Shown: positions 16,293 through 24,649 of the stretch, piece after piece
Layout: every line of letters starts with the position of its first letter
How positions within the stretch are numbered: position 1 is the first letter of the stretch
Assembly (NCBI RefSeq): GCF_014645795.1
Contig: NZ_BMMK01000019.1
Coordinates: 1 to 64,000 of the forward strand
Origin: Longimycelium tulufanense
Lineage (GTDB): Bacteria; Actinomycetota; Actinomycetes; Mycobacteriales; Pseudonocardiaceae
Reading direction: 5' to 3'
Length of the DNA stretch: 64,000 nucleotides
The notes under the pieces: model-generated
The model's input: the letters and a program-made list of their open reading frames with translations, nothing else
Databases searched by the model: none
What the model was told of the DNA's origin: nothing
Program-made: the position numbers and the translations under genes

Positions 16293-18763
16293 TGCAAACA
16301 CAGGGCGGCGACGCTGCCGAGAAGGCCATCACCGCACCCGAGCGCCGGTTTGTGGTCTCCCTCGTGGTGGACTGGGACGGCACTGGCCGCTTCGACCACC
16401 CGCTGTCCGACCTGAGCGCGTGTGTGTCCGCGGTCAGGACCGACCGGGCGCTGCGGGGCAGCGCCCCCGAGGAAATCCTGATCATCGAGGGGTCCAGTGC
16501 GGCCGAGCTGACCCTGACCTTGTCCGGAACGGTCGACGGCACATCGCTGGCGCACCTGTTTTCGCCGTTCAACGAGCAATCGCCATTCTACCAGCAGGAT
16601 ATCGCCGGCCGGGAGATCACCTACGCACTCGGCGTGGAAACCGCGGTCGGCACCGTGTGGTACCCGCAGTTCGTGGGCGTCGTCCAGGAGATCACCCCGG
16701 ACCGAGTGGCGGAGACGGTCGAACTTCGCGCGCTGGACCGGGTGGAGCTGCTACGCCGGCCGGTGCGGCTGCCTCCCGCCGCGATCTCTGAGGAACACGT
16801 TGCCTATGGGGAGCGAGACTCCCAACTCGCCCGATCCCACTGGGTCATCGATACCGCGCTCCGCCAGTGCGGGGTCTCACCCACCCCCTACCGGCCACCG
16901 CTCAAAGAGGACACGCCCACGCTGCTGGACCGGGGAGATGACTGGTTCGAAGGGTGCCAGTTCTACGTCACCGGCAACGGAAGCTGGTGGCCGACAATCG
17001 GCTACATCGACAACCCCAACGCCAGTAGCTTCCCCAACCCGGGCGTACCGATGTTCGCCGACACCGCCCCACGCCACCCTGATGTCGACCCGAACGGGCC
17101 GCGCCCGCAAGCTCTTCACGGCCTGGGCACACCGGTCTCCCACGAATACGGCCAGCGGCACCACCAGGGCATCATCCGCTACTGGTGCAACGACGCCACC
17201 TGGCTGTACTCGACCGGGATGCACTACGCCGGGTTCACCCTGAACACCACCGGCCCCAACCCGGACCGGTTCCAGTCGGTTGACCGGCACAACGCGATGC
17301 AGATCCAGGCCGGACACTACTGGGTTCTCACGATCGAAATCGACAAGGGCAAGGTCCGCGGTCGCGCCTCCTACACCCGCACGAGCTGGCAGGACCGCAT
17401 CACCACCGAGTGGGTACCGATCCCCGCCGGGCAGGACCACGTCCAGATCTTCGTGCAGTGGGACAACTCCACCGGCACCGGCAGCCGAATGTATGTCCAG
17501 GCCGGCAGCAACTCCAACGGAGAGCTGAAGCAGTACACCGCACCGGTCTTCGAGGACTACTACGTCGACCCCCTCTCCGGTCGGATCACCCTCGGCCAGG
17601 CGCTCAGCATGAGCGACATCTTCTACAGCAACCGCAACTATGTGGCCAAGGGAATCGACATCGAGGAGGGACGGCGCCCGGCACGATACGCAGCCGTCCT
17701 TGATCACGGGCTCAATCGCCTGAGCTTCGCCCCAGCACGCAACGGCGAAGCCTGGGACACCATCACCGACGTCGCCGCGGCCGAGTACGGATCCGTGTTC
17801 TGGGACGAAAACGGCATCTTCCGGTTCTGGACCCTGGACACCGTGCTCGCCAAGCAACAGCAGGTCGTGCGCACCCTCACCATCGACGACATCACCGGAC
17901 TGAAATTCACCACCACCCTGGAGACGGTCCGCAACACCTTCTCCATAAAGGTCAAGAAGAAAAAGGCAACGTGGAGCGGGGCCATGTACAGCTCCCGCGA
18001 CCCCTGGGAGTTCTACGTCCCCGGCGGCAGCCGCATCGCCAAGCGCTTCCGGGTCGCCACCGACGATGCCCTCAGCCCCCTCTCCTATGGATTCAGGAAA
18101 CGCTCCAGCACAGGCGACGGCGGGTGGCCACACTGGACCGACGACGTCACCCACGGCTACGTACCCCAGTACTTCATCGACGGCCAGTGGAAAGAAGACA
18201 ACACCCGCCACGACCTCGCCGAGGGTGTCACCGACAACATCAACGTCTTCTGGGATGGCTACGGCAACCTCCAGATCCTGGTGCACAACCCCTGGAAGGA
18301 GGACATGCGCTTTGCCACCGACAGTGGACAACCGGCGTTCCGCATCTCCGGCACCCGCATCCTGGACGAGACACCCAAGACCGTCATCGTCCGCGACCCG
18401 GAGTCGGTGAGGCGCTACGGCCCGCGGCTGCTACGACTGTCCGGGGACTGGTACCAGGACGACTACGGGGCACGAGCCATCTTCGATGTCCTCACCAAAC
18501 GCACCACCCGCCAAGCCCCCATCACCGACGCCGTCACCATCCCCGGCGACCCCCGCCTGCAACTCGGCGACACCCTGACGATCCGCGACCGGGGAGGCTT
18601 CGGCGAAGAATTCCACATCCAGATCTACGGAATCCGCCGCGAGTACAGCGCCGACACCGGCCTGACCGACACCCTGATGGTCGAGGTCACCAGCACCGCC
18701 CATCCCGGAACCTGGGACGCCCCCTCCTACGGCCGCTGGGACCGCTCACTCATCTGGAGCTAG
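16292..18763 (+). CDS. Large minor tail protein (tail tip / Tal-like)
   Basis: The product has 823 residues from the GTG at 16,292, with GGAGG just upstream. Residues 30-160 form a beta-rich hub-like part (E-L-T-L-T-L-S-G, then V-E-L-R-A-L-D-R-V-E-L-L-R-R), typical of siphovirus baseplate hub proteins that describe a D-R-V-E-L domain. A middle insertion with many Trp, Tyr and Asn (about 230-460) may bind sugars. The C-terminal part returns to hub-like sequence (I-P-G-D-P-R-L-Q-L-G-D). It probably forms the tail tip. Confidence 0.82.
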   Translation: MQTQGGDAAEKAITAPERRFVVSLVVDWDGTGRFDHPLSDLSACVSAVRTDRALRGSAPEEILIIEGSSAAELTLTLSGTVDGTSLAHLFSPFNEQSPFYQQDIAGREITYALGVETAVGTVWYPQFVGVVQEITPDRVAETVELRALDRVELLRRPVRLPPAAISEEHVAYGERDSQLARSHWVIDTALRQCGVSPTPYRPPLKEDTPTLLDRGDDWFEGCQFYVTGNGSWWPTIGYIDNPNASSFPNPGVPMFADTAPRHPDVDPNGPRPQALHGLGTPVSHEYGQRHHQGIIRYWCNDATWLYSTGMHYAGFTLNTTGPNPDRFQSVDRHNAMQIQAGHYWVLTIEIDKGKVRGRASYTRTSWQDRITTEWVPIPAGQDHVQIFVQWDNSTGTGSRMYVQAGSNSNGELKQYTAPVFEDYYVDPLSGRITLGQALSMSDIFYSNRNYVAKGIDIEEGRRPARYAAVLDHGLNRLSFAPARNGEAWDTITDVAAAEYGSVFWDENGIFRFWTLDTVLAKQQQVVRTLTIDDITGLKFTTTLETVRNTFSIKVKKKKATWSGAMYSSRDPWEFYVPGGSRIAKRFRVATDDALSPLSYGFRKRSSTGDGGWPHWTDDVTHGYVPQYFIDGQWKEDNTRHDLAEGVTDNINVFWDGYGNLQILVHNPWKEDMRFATDSGQPAFRISGTRILDETPKTVIVRDPESVRRYGPRLLRLSGDWYQDDYGARAIFDVLTKRTTRQAPITDAVTIPGDPRLQLGDTLTIRDRGGFGEEFHIQIYGIRREYSADTGLTDTLMVEVTSTAHPGTWDAPSYGRWDRSLIWS

Positions 18764-18765
18764 CC

Positions 18766-19446
18766 GTGCCCATCCAACCGATGGACGACGCCGTACCCGG
18801 CGAGATCGCCAAGGCAGCCGAGTACAACAAGGCCGTCAGCAACATCCGCGATCTCGACACCCGACTATCCAACCTTGAGGGGCGGGAAAGCCCCCTCGGC
18901 GACACCGCCATCACCGCCCCCTTCGACGAAGCGATGTTCGGCGACCGACTCAGCTACTGCCCACGCCGGGAAGCCCTCTGGACCACCGAACTGAACAACG
19001 GCGGCCTCGCCATCGTCGCCGCGTTCGCCTCACCCCGCAAGGTCGACGTCTCCCAACTCCGCTTCTGGGTTGAGGGACCCGCCTCCGGCGTCTCCCTCTT
19101 CCAGGTCGCCGCATACCGCGGAGACCCGAAAAACCTGACCCGATTCTCCACACACCAGGAGCCCAAACTCCCCACCACCCAAGGGCTGAAGACACTCCAC
19201 TTCCCACGCCAGACCATCAACGTCGGCGAAATCCTGGCCTGCTACTGGCGACTCGTCGCCAACGGATCAGCCCACATGGCCAGCCTCCCCCGGCACTTCG
19301 CCAACCAAGGCCGAGTGAGCGCGGGATTCTTCGGAATCTGGGCTCGACACCGGCCAGGAACCCAGTTCACCTCACCCCCCGACCACCTCAACCTGGAAAC
19401 CGACCTCGCACTAGCCGCCGAACGCTTCTGGTTCGCCCTCGCATAA
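18766..19446 (+). CDS. Minor tail protein with beta-sandwich C-terminus
   Basis: The product has 226 residues from the GTG at 18,766, spaced by GGAG in the preceding stop region. The first 40 residues contain a helical A-E-Y-N-K-A-V-S-N-I-R-D-L-D-T-R-L coiled-coil segment that may trimerise. The rest is beta-rich with V-D-V-S-Q-L-R-F-W-V-E-G and R-F-W-F-A-L at the end. It is the last tail gene before the lysis genes and could be a receptor-binding tip protein; that role is inferred. Confidence 0.65.
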   Translation: MPIQPMDDAVPGEIAKAAEYNKAVSNIRDLDTRLSNLEGRESPLGDTAITAPFDEAMFGDRLSYCPRREALWTTELNNGGLAIVAAFASPRKVDVSQLRFWVEGPASGVSLFQVAAYRGDPKNLTRFSTHQEPKLPTTQGLKTLHFPRQTINVGEILACYWRLVANGSAHMASLPRHFANQGRVSAGFFGIWARHRPGTQFTSPPDHLNLETDLALAAERFWFALA

Positions 19447-19463
19447 GCCCCAAGGAGAGCCCC

Positions 19464-19742
19464 ATGGGCGAGGAGCCGCCCGGCTACACCATCGGCATCC
19501 CCGAGGTCTACGCCGAGATCCGCGGACTGAGCACCCAGCTCACCGCCTACATCAACCGCCAAGACCTCGCGATGAACTCCGTGCAGCACAACCTCCGCGA
19601 GGCCCAACGCGACATCGAGGAGCTACGGGCACGGCTGGACGCCGAACAAGCCCGCCGCACCACGACGAACCGTCAGGTCGCCCTCGCCATCCTGACCTCG
19701 TTCGCGCTCCCGATCCTCGTCTGGTTCCTAACGACAAAGTGA
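19464..19742 (+). CDS. Coiled-coil protein with C-terminal membrane segment (lysis-associated)
   Basis: The product has 92 residues, with AAGGAG upstream. Residues 25-65 form a charged coiled coil (L-R-E-A-Q-R-D-I-E-E-L-R-A-R-L-D). A single hydrophobic segment A-L-A-I-L-T-S-F-A-L-P-I-L-V-W-F-L ends the protein, so it is probably tail-anchored with the coil in the cytoplasm. It directly precedes the holin, as an analogous but reversed-topology protein does in prophage B (56,358). It could act as a second holin or antiholin. Confidence 0.7.
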   Translation: MGEEPPGYTIGIPEVYAEIRGLSTQLTAYINRQDLAMNSVQHNLREAQRDIEELRARLDAEQARRTTTNRQVALAILTSFALPILVWFLTTK

Positions 19743-19750
19743 GAGACCCA

Positions 19751-20005
19751 ATGTCTAACCGACTGACAGCCTGGCTCCGCACCGTCGTCCCCGCAGCCTG
19801 GTCCGCCCTCATCACCTGGCTCGTGGCCCTCGGAGCCCCCGAGTGGTTGACCACGCCCCTTGGCGCAGCGTCCGAACCCGTAATCGTGCCCATCGTGCTC
19901 GGCGCGGTCTACGCCGGCCTCCGCTGGCTAGAGCCACACCTGCCCGCCTGGCTGGTCACCATCCTGGCCGGCTCCCACCGAACCCCTAGCTACGACAACC
20001 ACTAG
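19751..20005 (+). CDS. Holin
   Basis: The product has 84 residues. The ATG at 19,751 is preferred over the in-frame GTG at 19,739 because the prophage B holin (57,908) begins at the matching place: M-x-x-R-L-x-A-W-L-R-T-V. Two hydrophobic segments are visible (about 12-30 and 43-63), and the short C-terminus has P-S-Y. Holins form membrane holes that let the endolysin reach the wall. It ends the late operon before a strong terminator. Confidence 0.85.
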   Translation: MSNRLTAWLRTVVPAAWSALITWLVALGAPEWLTTPLGAASEPVIVPIVLGAVYAGLRWLEPHLPAWLVTILAGSHRTPSYDNH

Positions 20006-20010
20006 CAACT

Positions 20011-20045
20011 GCCCCCTGCCGGTTCACCGCTGGCAGGGGGCTTTC
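20011..20045 (+). terminator. Rho-independent terminator of the prophage A late operon
   Basis: GCCCCCTGCC (20,011-20,020) pairs perfectly with GGCAGGGGGC (20,032-20,041) around an 11-base loop, followed by TTTCGTCGTTT. It starts 5 bases after the holin stop codon. Confidence 0.88.
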
Positions 20046-20067
20046 GTCGTTTCCAGCTATCACGTGA

Positions 20068-20685
20068 CTAATTGTCCCAGAACGGCGTCGCTTGTTGAGC
20101 GGCATTGACAATCCTGGCACCGTCGATAGAGCGTCGAGTAACTGGGATTCCAACAGTTGGCCACTCCACCACGAGGTCGAATGGCTCAGCAGGGGGCAAA
20201 GGTTGCATCCAGAGATGCTCATTGATTTGAAAGAGAGTGTCACCGGCAGAGGCTACATGGCCACGCATGGGTACGAGCAGAAGATTTGGAGACTTGCTGC
20301 GGTCTTCCTCTTCCACAGAAGATAGATTTTGGGTAAGACTTGTTACTTTCCGGCCATCTCGAAGCTGGACACCGATCCGCAGGAGCTCGGCGGGCAGTTC
20401 CTCTGATGGGTAGTCGCCAAGCAGGGCTGAGCCGATCTTATTCGACTGGCTAGACCACTGCTGGTCAGACATATCACCGCGGCGGGCCACCGCATTGATT
20501 TCTAGAACGCACCCCTGCAGGAAAGATCGAATTTCAACTAACACAATCTTTCCGCGGTCGCTCTTGGCGATAACTTCCTGCAAGCCAACAATCCCAAAGA
20601 AGGTGCCTTTGGGTGGTTGAGGCCGCTTCGATGGATTACTTCCCCCTGGCGGAACACTGGGCCGTTGAGGTGGCTCGAAGAACAT
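20068..20685 (-). CDS. Conserved actinobacterial protein of unknown function
   Basis: The product has 205 residues from the ATG at 20,685; the open frame extends to 20,931 but that part looks non-coding. The start F-F-E-P-P-x-R-P, the central L-P-A-E-L-L-R-I-G-V-Q-L-R-D-G-R-K and the end W-M-Q-P-L-P-P-A-E-P then V-E-W-P are a set I recall from a widespread uncharacterised family in Streptomyces and relatives. No membrane segment is seen. It is transcribed against the late operon, after its terminator, as an accessory (moron) gene. Confidence 0.75.
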   Translation of the reverse strand: MFFEPPQRPSVPPGGSNPSKRPQPPKGTFFGIVGLQEVIAKSDRGKIVLVEIRSFLQGCVLEINAVARRGDMSDQQWSSQSNKIGSALLGDYPSEELPAELLRIGVQLRDGRKVTSLTQNLSSVEEEDRSKSPNLLLVPMRGHVASAGDTLFQINEHLWMQPLPPAEPFDLVVEWPTVGIPVTRRSIDGARIVNAAQQATPFWDN

Positions 20686-21049
20686 GACTGCCAGTGTAGG
20701 CCACTTTAGTACACGACGCACCCAAGGTCGGGAGCCTGCTGGCTCCAGACCGAAAACCGGGCAGTGTGGCTTCTCTCCCACCCTCTTGGAGTAGTGGAAT
20801 AGGCTTAATCTCCCATCGTTACAGCGGCACAAGATGGTGATAACCGCCGAACAGGCGTCAGCTAGGCGGGTGACGTGTGGTCCATCGGCAGGCTTTCCTG
20901 AAAGGTTCTTGCAAGGAACTCGGTAGCGCACTTGTGTGCCTTGCTTTTCTCTTTAAAGTTTTCTTCGAGCCGACGCGGGAGCCTTACGAGGTTTTCCTCG
21001 CGGCACCGCAGGCGAGAAGTTTCCTGTTTGCGTCTATTGGAAGGAACAC
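20686..21049. other. 364-base AT-richer intergenic region
   Basis: No credible gene is seen. The region separates a leftward gene from a rightward secreted-protein gene, so it should hold divergent promoters. A short hairpin GGAGCC/GGCTCC lies near 20,730-20,746, and an AT-rich stretch CTTTTCTCTTTAAAG lies at about 20,943-20,957. The base composition is clearly lower in GC than the late genes. Confidence 0.5.
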
Positions 21050-21409
21050 ATGAAGCTGATGAGCCGCCTAGCGGCGGTCTGTGCCGCGTTGGCAATGTCC
21101 CTTGGTATTGCGGGTACGGAAGCCTATGCTGCCCCGAAGCCTGCTCCAATTCCTGTTGACGCTCGAGCTTGCCGGGACGAGGTGCCCAAGCAAATCAGGC
21201 TTGTCTTGGGCCCTGGGGCGGTAATCTGCTACGGCGGGACTGTCGGCAGCATGTACGTCGACCACATCTACGCTAAGGGCCTCGCAGCAGGGGACTACAC
21301 CGGGATCGCCTGGTGCGGCGAAGAGGGCCACCAATTCTACCCTGGTGGTTTTGTCCGCCTTGAGTGCGTTGTTAACGCAATGGAAATCCTCCCCGGCGAC
21401 TGGAACTAG
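21050..21409 (+). CDS. Secreted small protein, beta/gamma-crystallin-like
   Basis: The product has 119 residues. The ATG at 21,050 follows GGAAGGAA. A signal peptide is clear: M-K-L-M-S-R start, hydrophobic A-A-V-C-A-A-L-A-M-S-L, cleavage near A-Y-A-A. The mature protein has four Cys and a I-C-Y-G-G-x-V-G-S-M-Y-V-D stretch followed by A-G-D-Y-T-G-I, resembling the C-F-A-N-A-G-S and A-G-N-N-K-G stretches of the protein at 2,129. It probably shares the fold of that protein. The function in the host envelope or outside is unknown. Confidence 0.72.
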   Translation: MKLMSRLAAVCAALAMSLGIAGTEAYAAPKPAPIPVDARACRDEVPKQIRLVLGPGAVICYGGTVGSMYVDHIYAKGLAAGDYTGIAWCGEEGHQFYPGGFVRLECVVNAMEILPGDWN

Positions 21410-21510
21410 TCCAATTTAGGCCAGCCCGTCTTCTACTGGTGTGGGTACCAGATACGAGAACTGGCGATCTTCTTACCTTTTTCCTTGTTCTACGATGAAT
21501 TGGGTGACTA

Positions 21511-21849
21511 ATGTTAGTTAGGCGACTAACGACTATTTTTGTGAGTATTACTGCCCTGCTTACTGTCTTCGCAGGAACTAGCTACGCAACCGAGCGCGCA
21601 ACTTGCAGTCCTTGGGGCGACTTCCTTCGAATCTACCAGGGCATGCCCCAGTGGCATGAATGCTATGCTGATGCCGGCGATTTAGAGGTTCACATCCCAA
21701 ACGCGACTTTCATGACGTCCGGAGATAATGCTGGTTTCATTAGATACGTGTACCGTGGTAGAACTGTCCGGCTGAACTTTGGGAAGCATGAAGAGCACCG
21801 TCTTGCGAACCCTAACGAGGCTAGAGTAATTTTCATTCACATAAACTAG
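21511..21849 (+). CDS. Secreted small protein, beta/gamma-crystallin-like
   Basis: The product has 112 residues from the ATG at 21,511; no strong ribosome site is seen. A signal peptide runs to about T-S-Y-A-T. The mature part has D-F-L-R-I, C-Y-A-D-A-G-D, T-S-G-D-N-A-G and ends V-I-F-I-H-I-N, closely following the actinobacterial beta/gamma-crystallin pattern of the protein at 2,129. Two Cys are present. The coding region is lower in GC than the late genes, suggesting recent acquisition. Confidence 0.75.
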   Translation: MLVRRLTTIFVSITALLTVFAGTSYATERATCSPWGDFLRIYQGMPQWHECYADAGDLEVHIPNATFMTSGDNAGFIRYVYRGRTVRLNFGKHEEHRLANPNEARVIFIHIN

Positions 21850-21891
21850 ATCGATACAGTGTACGCTCCACTACGAGGGCAGCCGCTCGCC

Positions 21892-21910
21892 CCCTGCCGG
21901 CTCGGCAGGG
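21892..21910 (+). terminator. Short hairpin after the second secreted-protein gene
   Basis: CCCTGCCG (21,892-21,899) pairs with CGGCAGGG (21,903-21,910) around a 3-base loop. No T-run follows, so a terminator role is uncertain. Confidence 0.35.
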
Positions 21911-21949
21911 ACCCCGAGCTACACCCCCGCCCAACTGATCCATAACACA

Positions 21950-21990
21950 GCCCCCTACCCAGCTGCGACGGCTGGGTAGGGGGCTTCTCT
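21950..21990. terminator. Strong terminator between accessory genes and integrase
   Basis: GCCCCCTACCCAGC (21,950-21,963) pairs perfectly with GCTGGGTAGGGGGC (21,971-21,984) around a 7-base loop; TTCTCT follows. It lies between the rightward secreted-protein gene and the leftward integrase. Confidence 0.8.
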
Positions 21991-22068
21991 GCGTTCTAGC
22001 GGGTCCGGTCCTGGACGGCTTCCCGAATGACTCCGGTGTGTGTCAACACTCCAGGAACCAGCTGCATT

Positions 22069-23712
22069 TCACTTCCCACTGATGGCAGAGATAATTTCCG
22101 CGTAAGACATGTCTGACGAGATCAGACCAGCTCTTTCTGGATTGACTTCCCGCACCATTTCCATGATGTCGCCGAACTTCAGATCCCACTCCGGGTAGCC
22201 CTTGTCCTTGCGGACCCTCAGCCGAACAGACATGCGACGAAGATAAGCATTCTTCTCGTCTGGCGTAAGACCTTCCCAATGATCAGAAAACTTCTTTCCA
22301 GTCGGCTCGTACCGGTGTCCCGCAGCGCGGAACGGAAGACCTCTCAAACCCTCCTGGCGACGAGCCAATTCGTCAATCCGCTGGTCCAGCCGCTCTCGCT
22401 GGGGAGTTCCTTTTCGGTACGCTGGCGTGCCAATCAATCCGGTAAGGTCCATTAACTCGCTGTCAATCTCTGCAAGCTCGTTTGCGTGATCCGTCCCAGG
22501 GTCCCAGACTTTTTCCATGTGCTCGCCATCTCCCAGCAGCTCCAGGAGACTTTCAGCGACCAACACATCCGCCTCGTCGATAGCAACGCTGCGATTACCG
22601 CAGGTCTCTCGGTACTGGGCCGACGAGCAGCGGTAGTAATCAAAATTCCTACCTCGCTGCCGATACATCGGTCGGTCGCAGACACCGCAGAATATGACTT
22701 GGAGCAGGAGAGAGGTTGGATTCTTCCGCCTCTTCGGCGGAAGACTGCGTTCCCTGAGTTCCTTTTGCAGACGATCGAAGGTTTGCCTATCAATGAGCGG
22801 TTCGGTCCGAACAATTGGCCGTCCGGCATCGTCCCGAACTACCTGTTCGGCCCCGTAGACCTTCTTTGCATTCTTTCTGATCGGTCTTCCATTAGCGTCT
22901 AGCAGTGGCTCACGCACAACTGCGTGACCAAGCATCGCAGGCGATTGAAGGGCGCGCTTGATCGCATTGATTTGCCATTCGGTGCCCTCCGACTCCTTCC
23001 CCTGAAGGCTACGGAAATGGTCACGCGGAGAGGGAACGCCGCGCTCCACCAGGTTGACGCGGATAGACCGCAGACTCTCCCCTTTCAGGAACCGGCCAAC
23101 GATCTCCCGGATGATCGGAGCCATAACCGGGTCCTGTACATAACGCCACTCGCCGACATGTGGACAAGGCGTAGACCCCCCTTCTTGCTTGCAGGGCCAG
23201 CAGATATCTTTCACCTTCTCCGGCATGTAACCAAGCGGTGGAACACCGCCCCGCCACTTGCCCTTCCTATAGTTGTGTGTAAATGCACTCTGATTCCGCT
23301 CTCGGATGGCTTCTAGCTCGCCCTCGGCCACACCAGCAATCACGTTCGCCACCATCCGACCGACCCACGTAGAGAGGTCGAAGTTCTCGGTGACCGAGAC
23401 AAGGGCCTTGCCGTTCTCCGAGCACCAGCCCATCACCTTGTTCAGGTAAATAGACCCAGTAGCAATCCGGTCCAGCTTCCAGCAGGCCACGATGTCCCAC
23501 GCCTCGACCTTCTCGGGCTCGTTGAACCAGGGGCCAAGCTTCGGGGCGTTGAGCGGATCGATTGAGCGCGACACGTCCAGGTCTACAGCCCAGCCGACCA
23601 CCTCATGACCGTTCGCGTCGGCCCACTGTTCGATAACCGCACGTTGCCGCTCCGGCGACGTCGTAGCGTCCGTCACCCGCGACAACCGCACGCGCCCAAG
23701 TACTCTTGCCAT
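22069..23712 (-). CDS. Large serine integrase of prophage A
   Basis: The product has 547 residues. The ATG at 23,712 is chosen because AAGG lies 6 bases upstream; an ATG at 23,718 would abut that site. Residues 1-150 are the resolvase catalytic domain with the nucleophile in V-R-L-S-R (Ser11) and a S-P-E-R-Q motif. A recombinase domain follows, then a zinc ribbon with C-G-V-C and a later C-S-S/C-G-N pair, then a coiled coil near the C-terminus. It joins attP to a site in the adjacent DUF4244 gene. Confidence 0.93.
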   Translation of the reverse strand: MARVLGRVRLSRVTDATTSPERQRAVIEQWADANGHEVVGWAVDLDVSRSIDPLNAPKLGPWFNEPEKVEAWDIVACWKLDRIATGSIYLNKVMGWCSENGKALVSVTENFDLSTWVGRMVANVIAGVAEGELEAIRERNQSAFTHNYRKGKWRGGVPPLGYMPEKVKDICWPCKQEGGSTPCPHVGEWRYVQDPVMAPIIREIVGRFLKGESLRSIRVNLVERGVPSPRDHFRSLQGKESEGTEWQINAIKRALQSPAMLGHAVVREPLLDANGRPIRKNAKKVYGAEQVVRDDAGRPIVRTEPLIDRQTFDRLQKELRERSLPPKRRKNPTSLLLQVIFCGVCDRPMYRQRGRNFDYYRCSSAQYRETCGNRSVAIDEADVLVAESLLELLGDGEHMEKVWDPGTDHANELAEIDSELMDLTGLIGTPAYRKGTPQRERLDQRIDELARRQEGLRGLPFRAAGHRYEPTGKKFSDHWEGLTPDEKNAYLRRMSVRLRVRKDKGYPEWDLKFGDIMEMVREVNPERAGLISSDMSYAEIISAISGK

Positions 23713-23770
23713 GTCCATCCTTCGTGCTTGACCAGCAGGAACAGCCTAGCGAGCTGGTAGTAAACACGAA

Positions 23771-23790
23771 CTTGCGCGTATTCGGCTGTG
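23771..23790. other. Right attachment site of prophage A (approximate)
   Basis: Reading leftward, a DUF4244 start (M-S-T-A-E-Y-A) is intact to about 23,777 and then changes to sequence that fits the phage and not the usual A-V-G-T continuation. The integrase start lies about 60 bases away, as expected for serine-integrase prophages. The exact crossover bases cannot be set without the other junction. Confidence 0.6.
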
Positions 23791-23849
23791 CTCATGCCGT
23801 CGTCGTTGCGGGCGGCGGCAATGAGCCGGTCCCTGATGCGCTGCAACAT
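23777..23849 (-). pseudogene. 5' fragment of a DUF4244 (Flp-pilin-like) gene interrupted by prophage A
   Basis: The ATG at 23,849 follows AAGGAGGA. The first 24 residues include R-I-R-D-R-L-I-A-A-A-R-N and M-S-T-A-E-Y-A, the typical start of DUF4244 proteins, which are small membrane proteins with an Flp-pilin-like N-terminus encoded in actinobacterial tad loci. The expected transmembrane segment is missing; instead the frame runs into the integrase region and stops at 23,673. The rest of the gene should be beyond the other end of prophage A. Confidence 0.8.
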
Positions 23850-23926
23850 GGTGTCCTCCTTGATTGGTGTGGTGTTGTGGTTTTGGTGTTTCTCCGTCAG
23901 CTGGCGGAGAAGCCCGAGTTGTGTTT

Positions 23927-24649
23927 TCACCATGCCTCTGTGAGTTGCGTGGCCAGGCCGATCACGACCGGCACGATTCCGAGGCAGAGGAAAGCTGGAA
24001 GGAAGCAGAGGCCGAGCGGCCCGGTGACCAGCACTCCGGCGCGTTGGGCACATGCCTCGGCGTTGTGTCTGGCCTCGGTTCGGAGTTCCGTGGCGAGCGT
24101 GCTCGCGGCGTCCGCGAGGGCGGACCCGGAGCGAGCGGTGCGGCGGGCGGCGCGGGCGAGCTGGGTGGTTGAGGGGTGCTCGAGGGCACTTGCCCAGGCG
24201 GAGACCGGGTCTGAGCCGAGCGCGAGCAGTTCGGCCACACGCCGCAGGACTCCCGCGGTTGGTGGGGGTAGTTGAGGGGTGACGGCTCGGACTGCGGCGG
24301 GTACGGGTAGGCCCGCTTGCAGGCAGGCGGCCAGGACGTCCCAGCTTGCGGCGAGCTGCATGGGGTCTTCGGTTTCGGCGCCGGTGGCCCGTCGCGCAAG
24401 CTTGGGCCACAGGAGCGCGGTGCCGGCAGCGCTGACGAGCCCGACCACGAAGCCCGTCGGACTGGACAGCACGGCTGCGATAAGCAGGCCGACGGTGGCC
24501 GAGACGAGTGGGCGAAGCCAGGTCGTCCCGCGGGGATGCTGCGGCTGAGGCCGAGCGGTCAGTGACGCAAGCCGGGCGCGAACGGCAGCAGGTCCGGGTG
24601 CGACGAGCAGCGCAGCGGCAAGTAGTGAAAGGGAAAGCGACGTGGTCAT
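23927..24649 (-). CDS. TadC-like type II secretion F-domain protein
   Basis: The product has 240 residues. Hydrophobic segments lie at about 5-20, 45-80 and 210-235, around a cytoplasmic T2SSF domain (about 95-205) with A-A-C-L-Q-A-G-L-P-V-P-A-A-V and A-R-A-A-R-R-T-A-R-S-G. It would be an inner-membrane platform protein of the Tad/Flp pilus. It lies between the tadB-like gene and the DUF4244 fragment, transcribed leftward. The ATG at 24,649 overlaps the stop of the small upstream ORF by 4 bases. Confidence 0.85.
   Translation of the reverse strand: MTTSLSLSLLAAALLVAPGPAAVRARLASLTARPQPQHPRGTTWLRPLVSATVGLLIAAVLSSPTGFVVGLVSAAGTALLWPKLARRATGAETEDPMQLAASWDVLAACLQAGLPVPAAVRAVTPQLPPPTAGVLRRVAELLALGSDPVSAWASALEHPSTTQLARAARRTARSGSALADAASTLATELRTEARHNAEACAQRAGVLVTGPLGLCFLPAFLCLGIVPVVIGLATQLTEAW

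Larger units (their letters stand above)
1..23785. mobile_element. Prophage A: siphovirus-type prophage, right end in a DUF4244 gene
   Basis: A nearly continuous rightward late module (packaging, head, tail, holin) runs from 397 to 20,005. It is followed by accessory genes and a leftward large serine integrase at 22,069-23,712. The right boundary is placed at about 23,771-23,790, where the start of a host DUF4244 gene loses its family similarity and changes into phage sequence. The left boundary is not defined. No repressor, Cro, recombination or replication gene is visible, so the early region is either left of the window or deleted. Confidence 0.85.

Noticed and set aside
16877-18331. A 484-residue leftward ORF opposite the large minor tail gene
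   Set aside because: It is a reverse-strand shadow; composition is Val/Gly/Asp repetitive and no family is seen.
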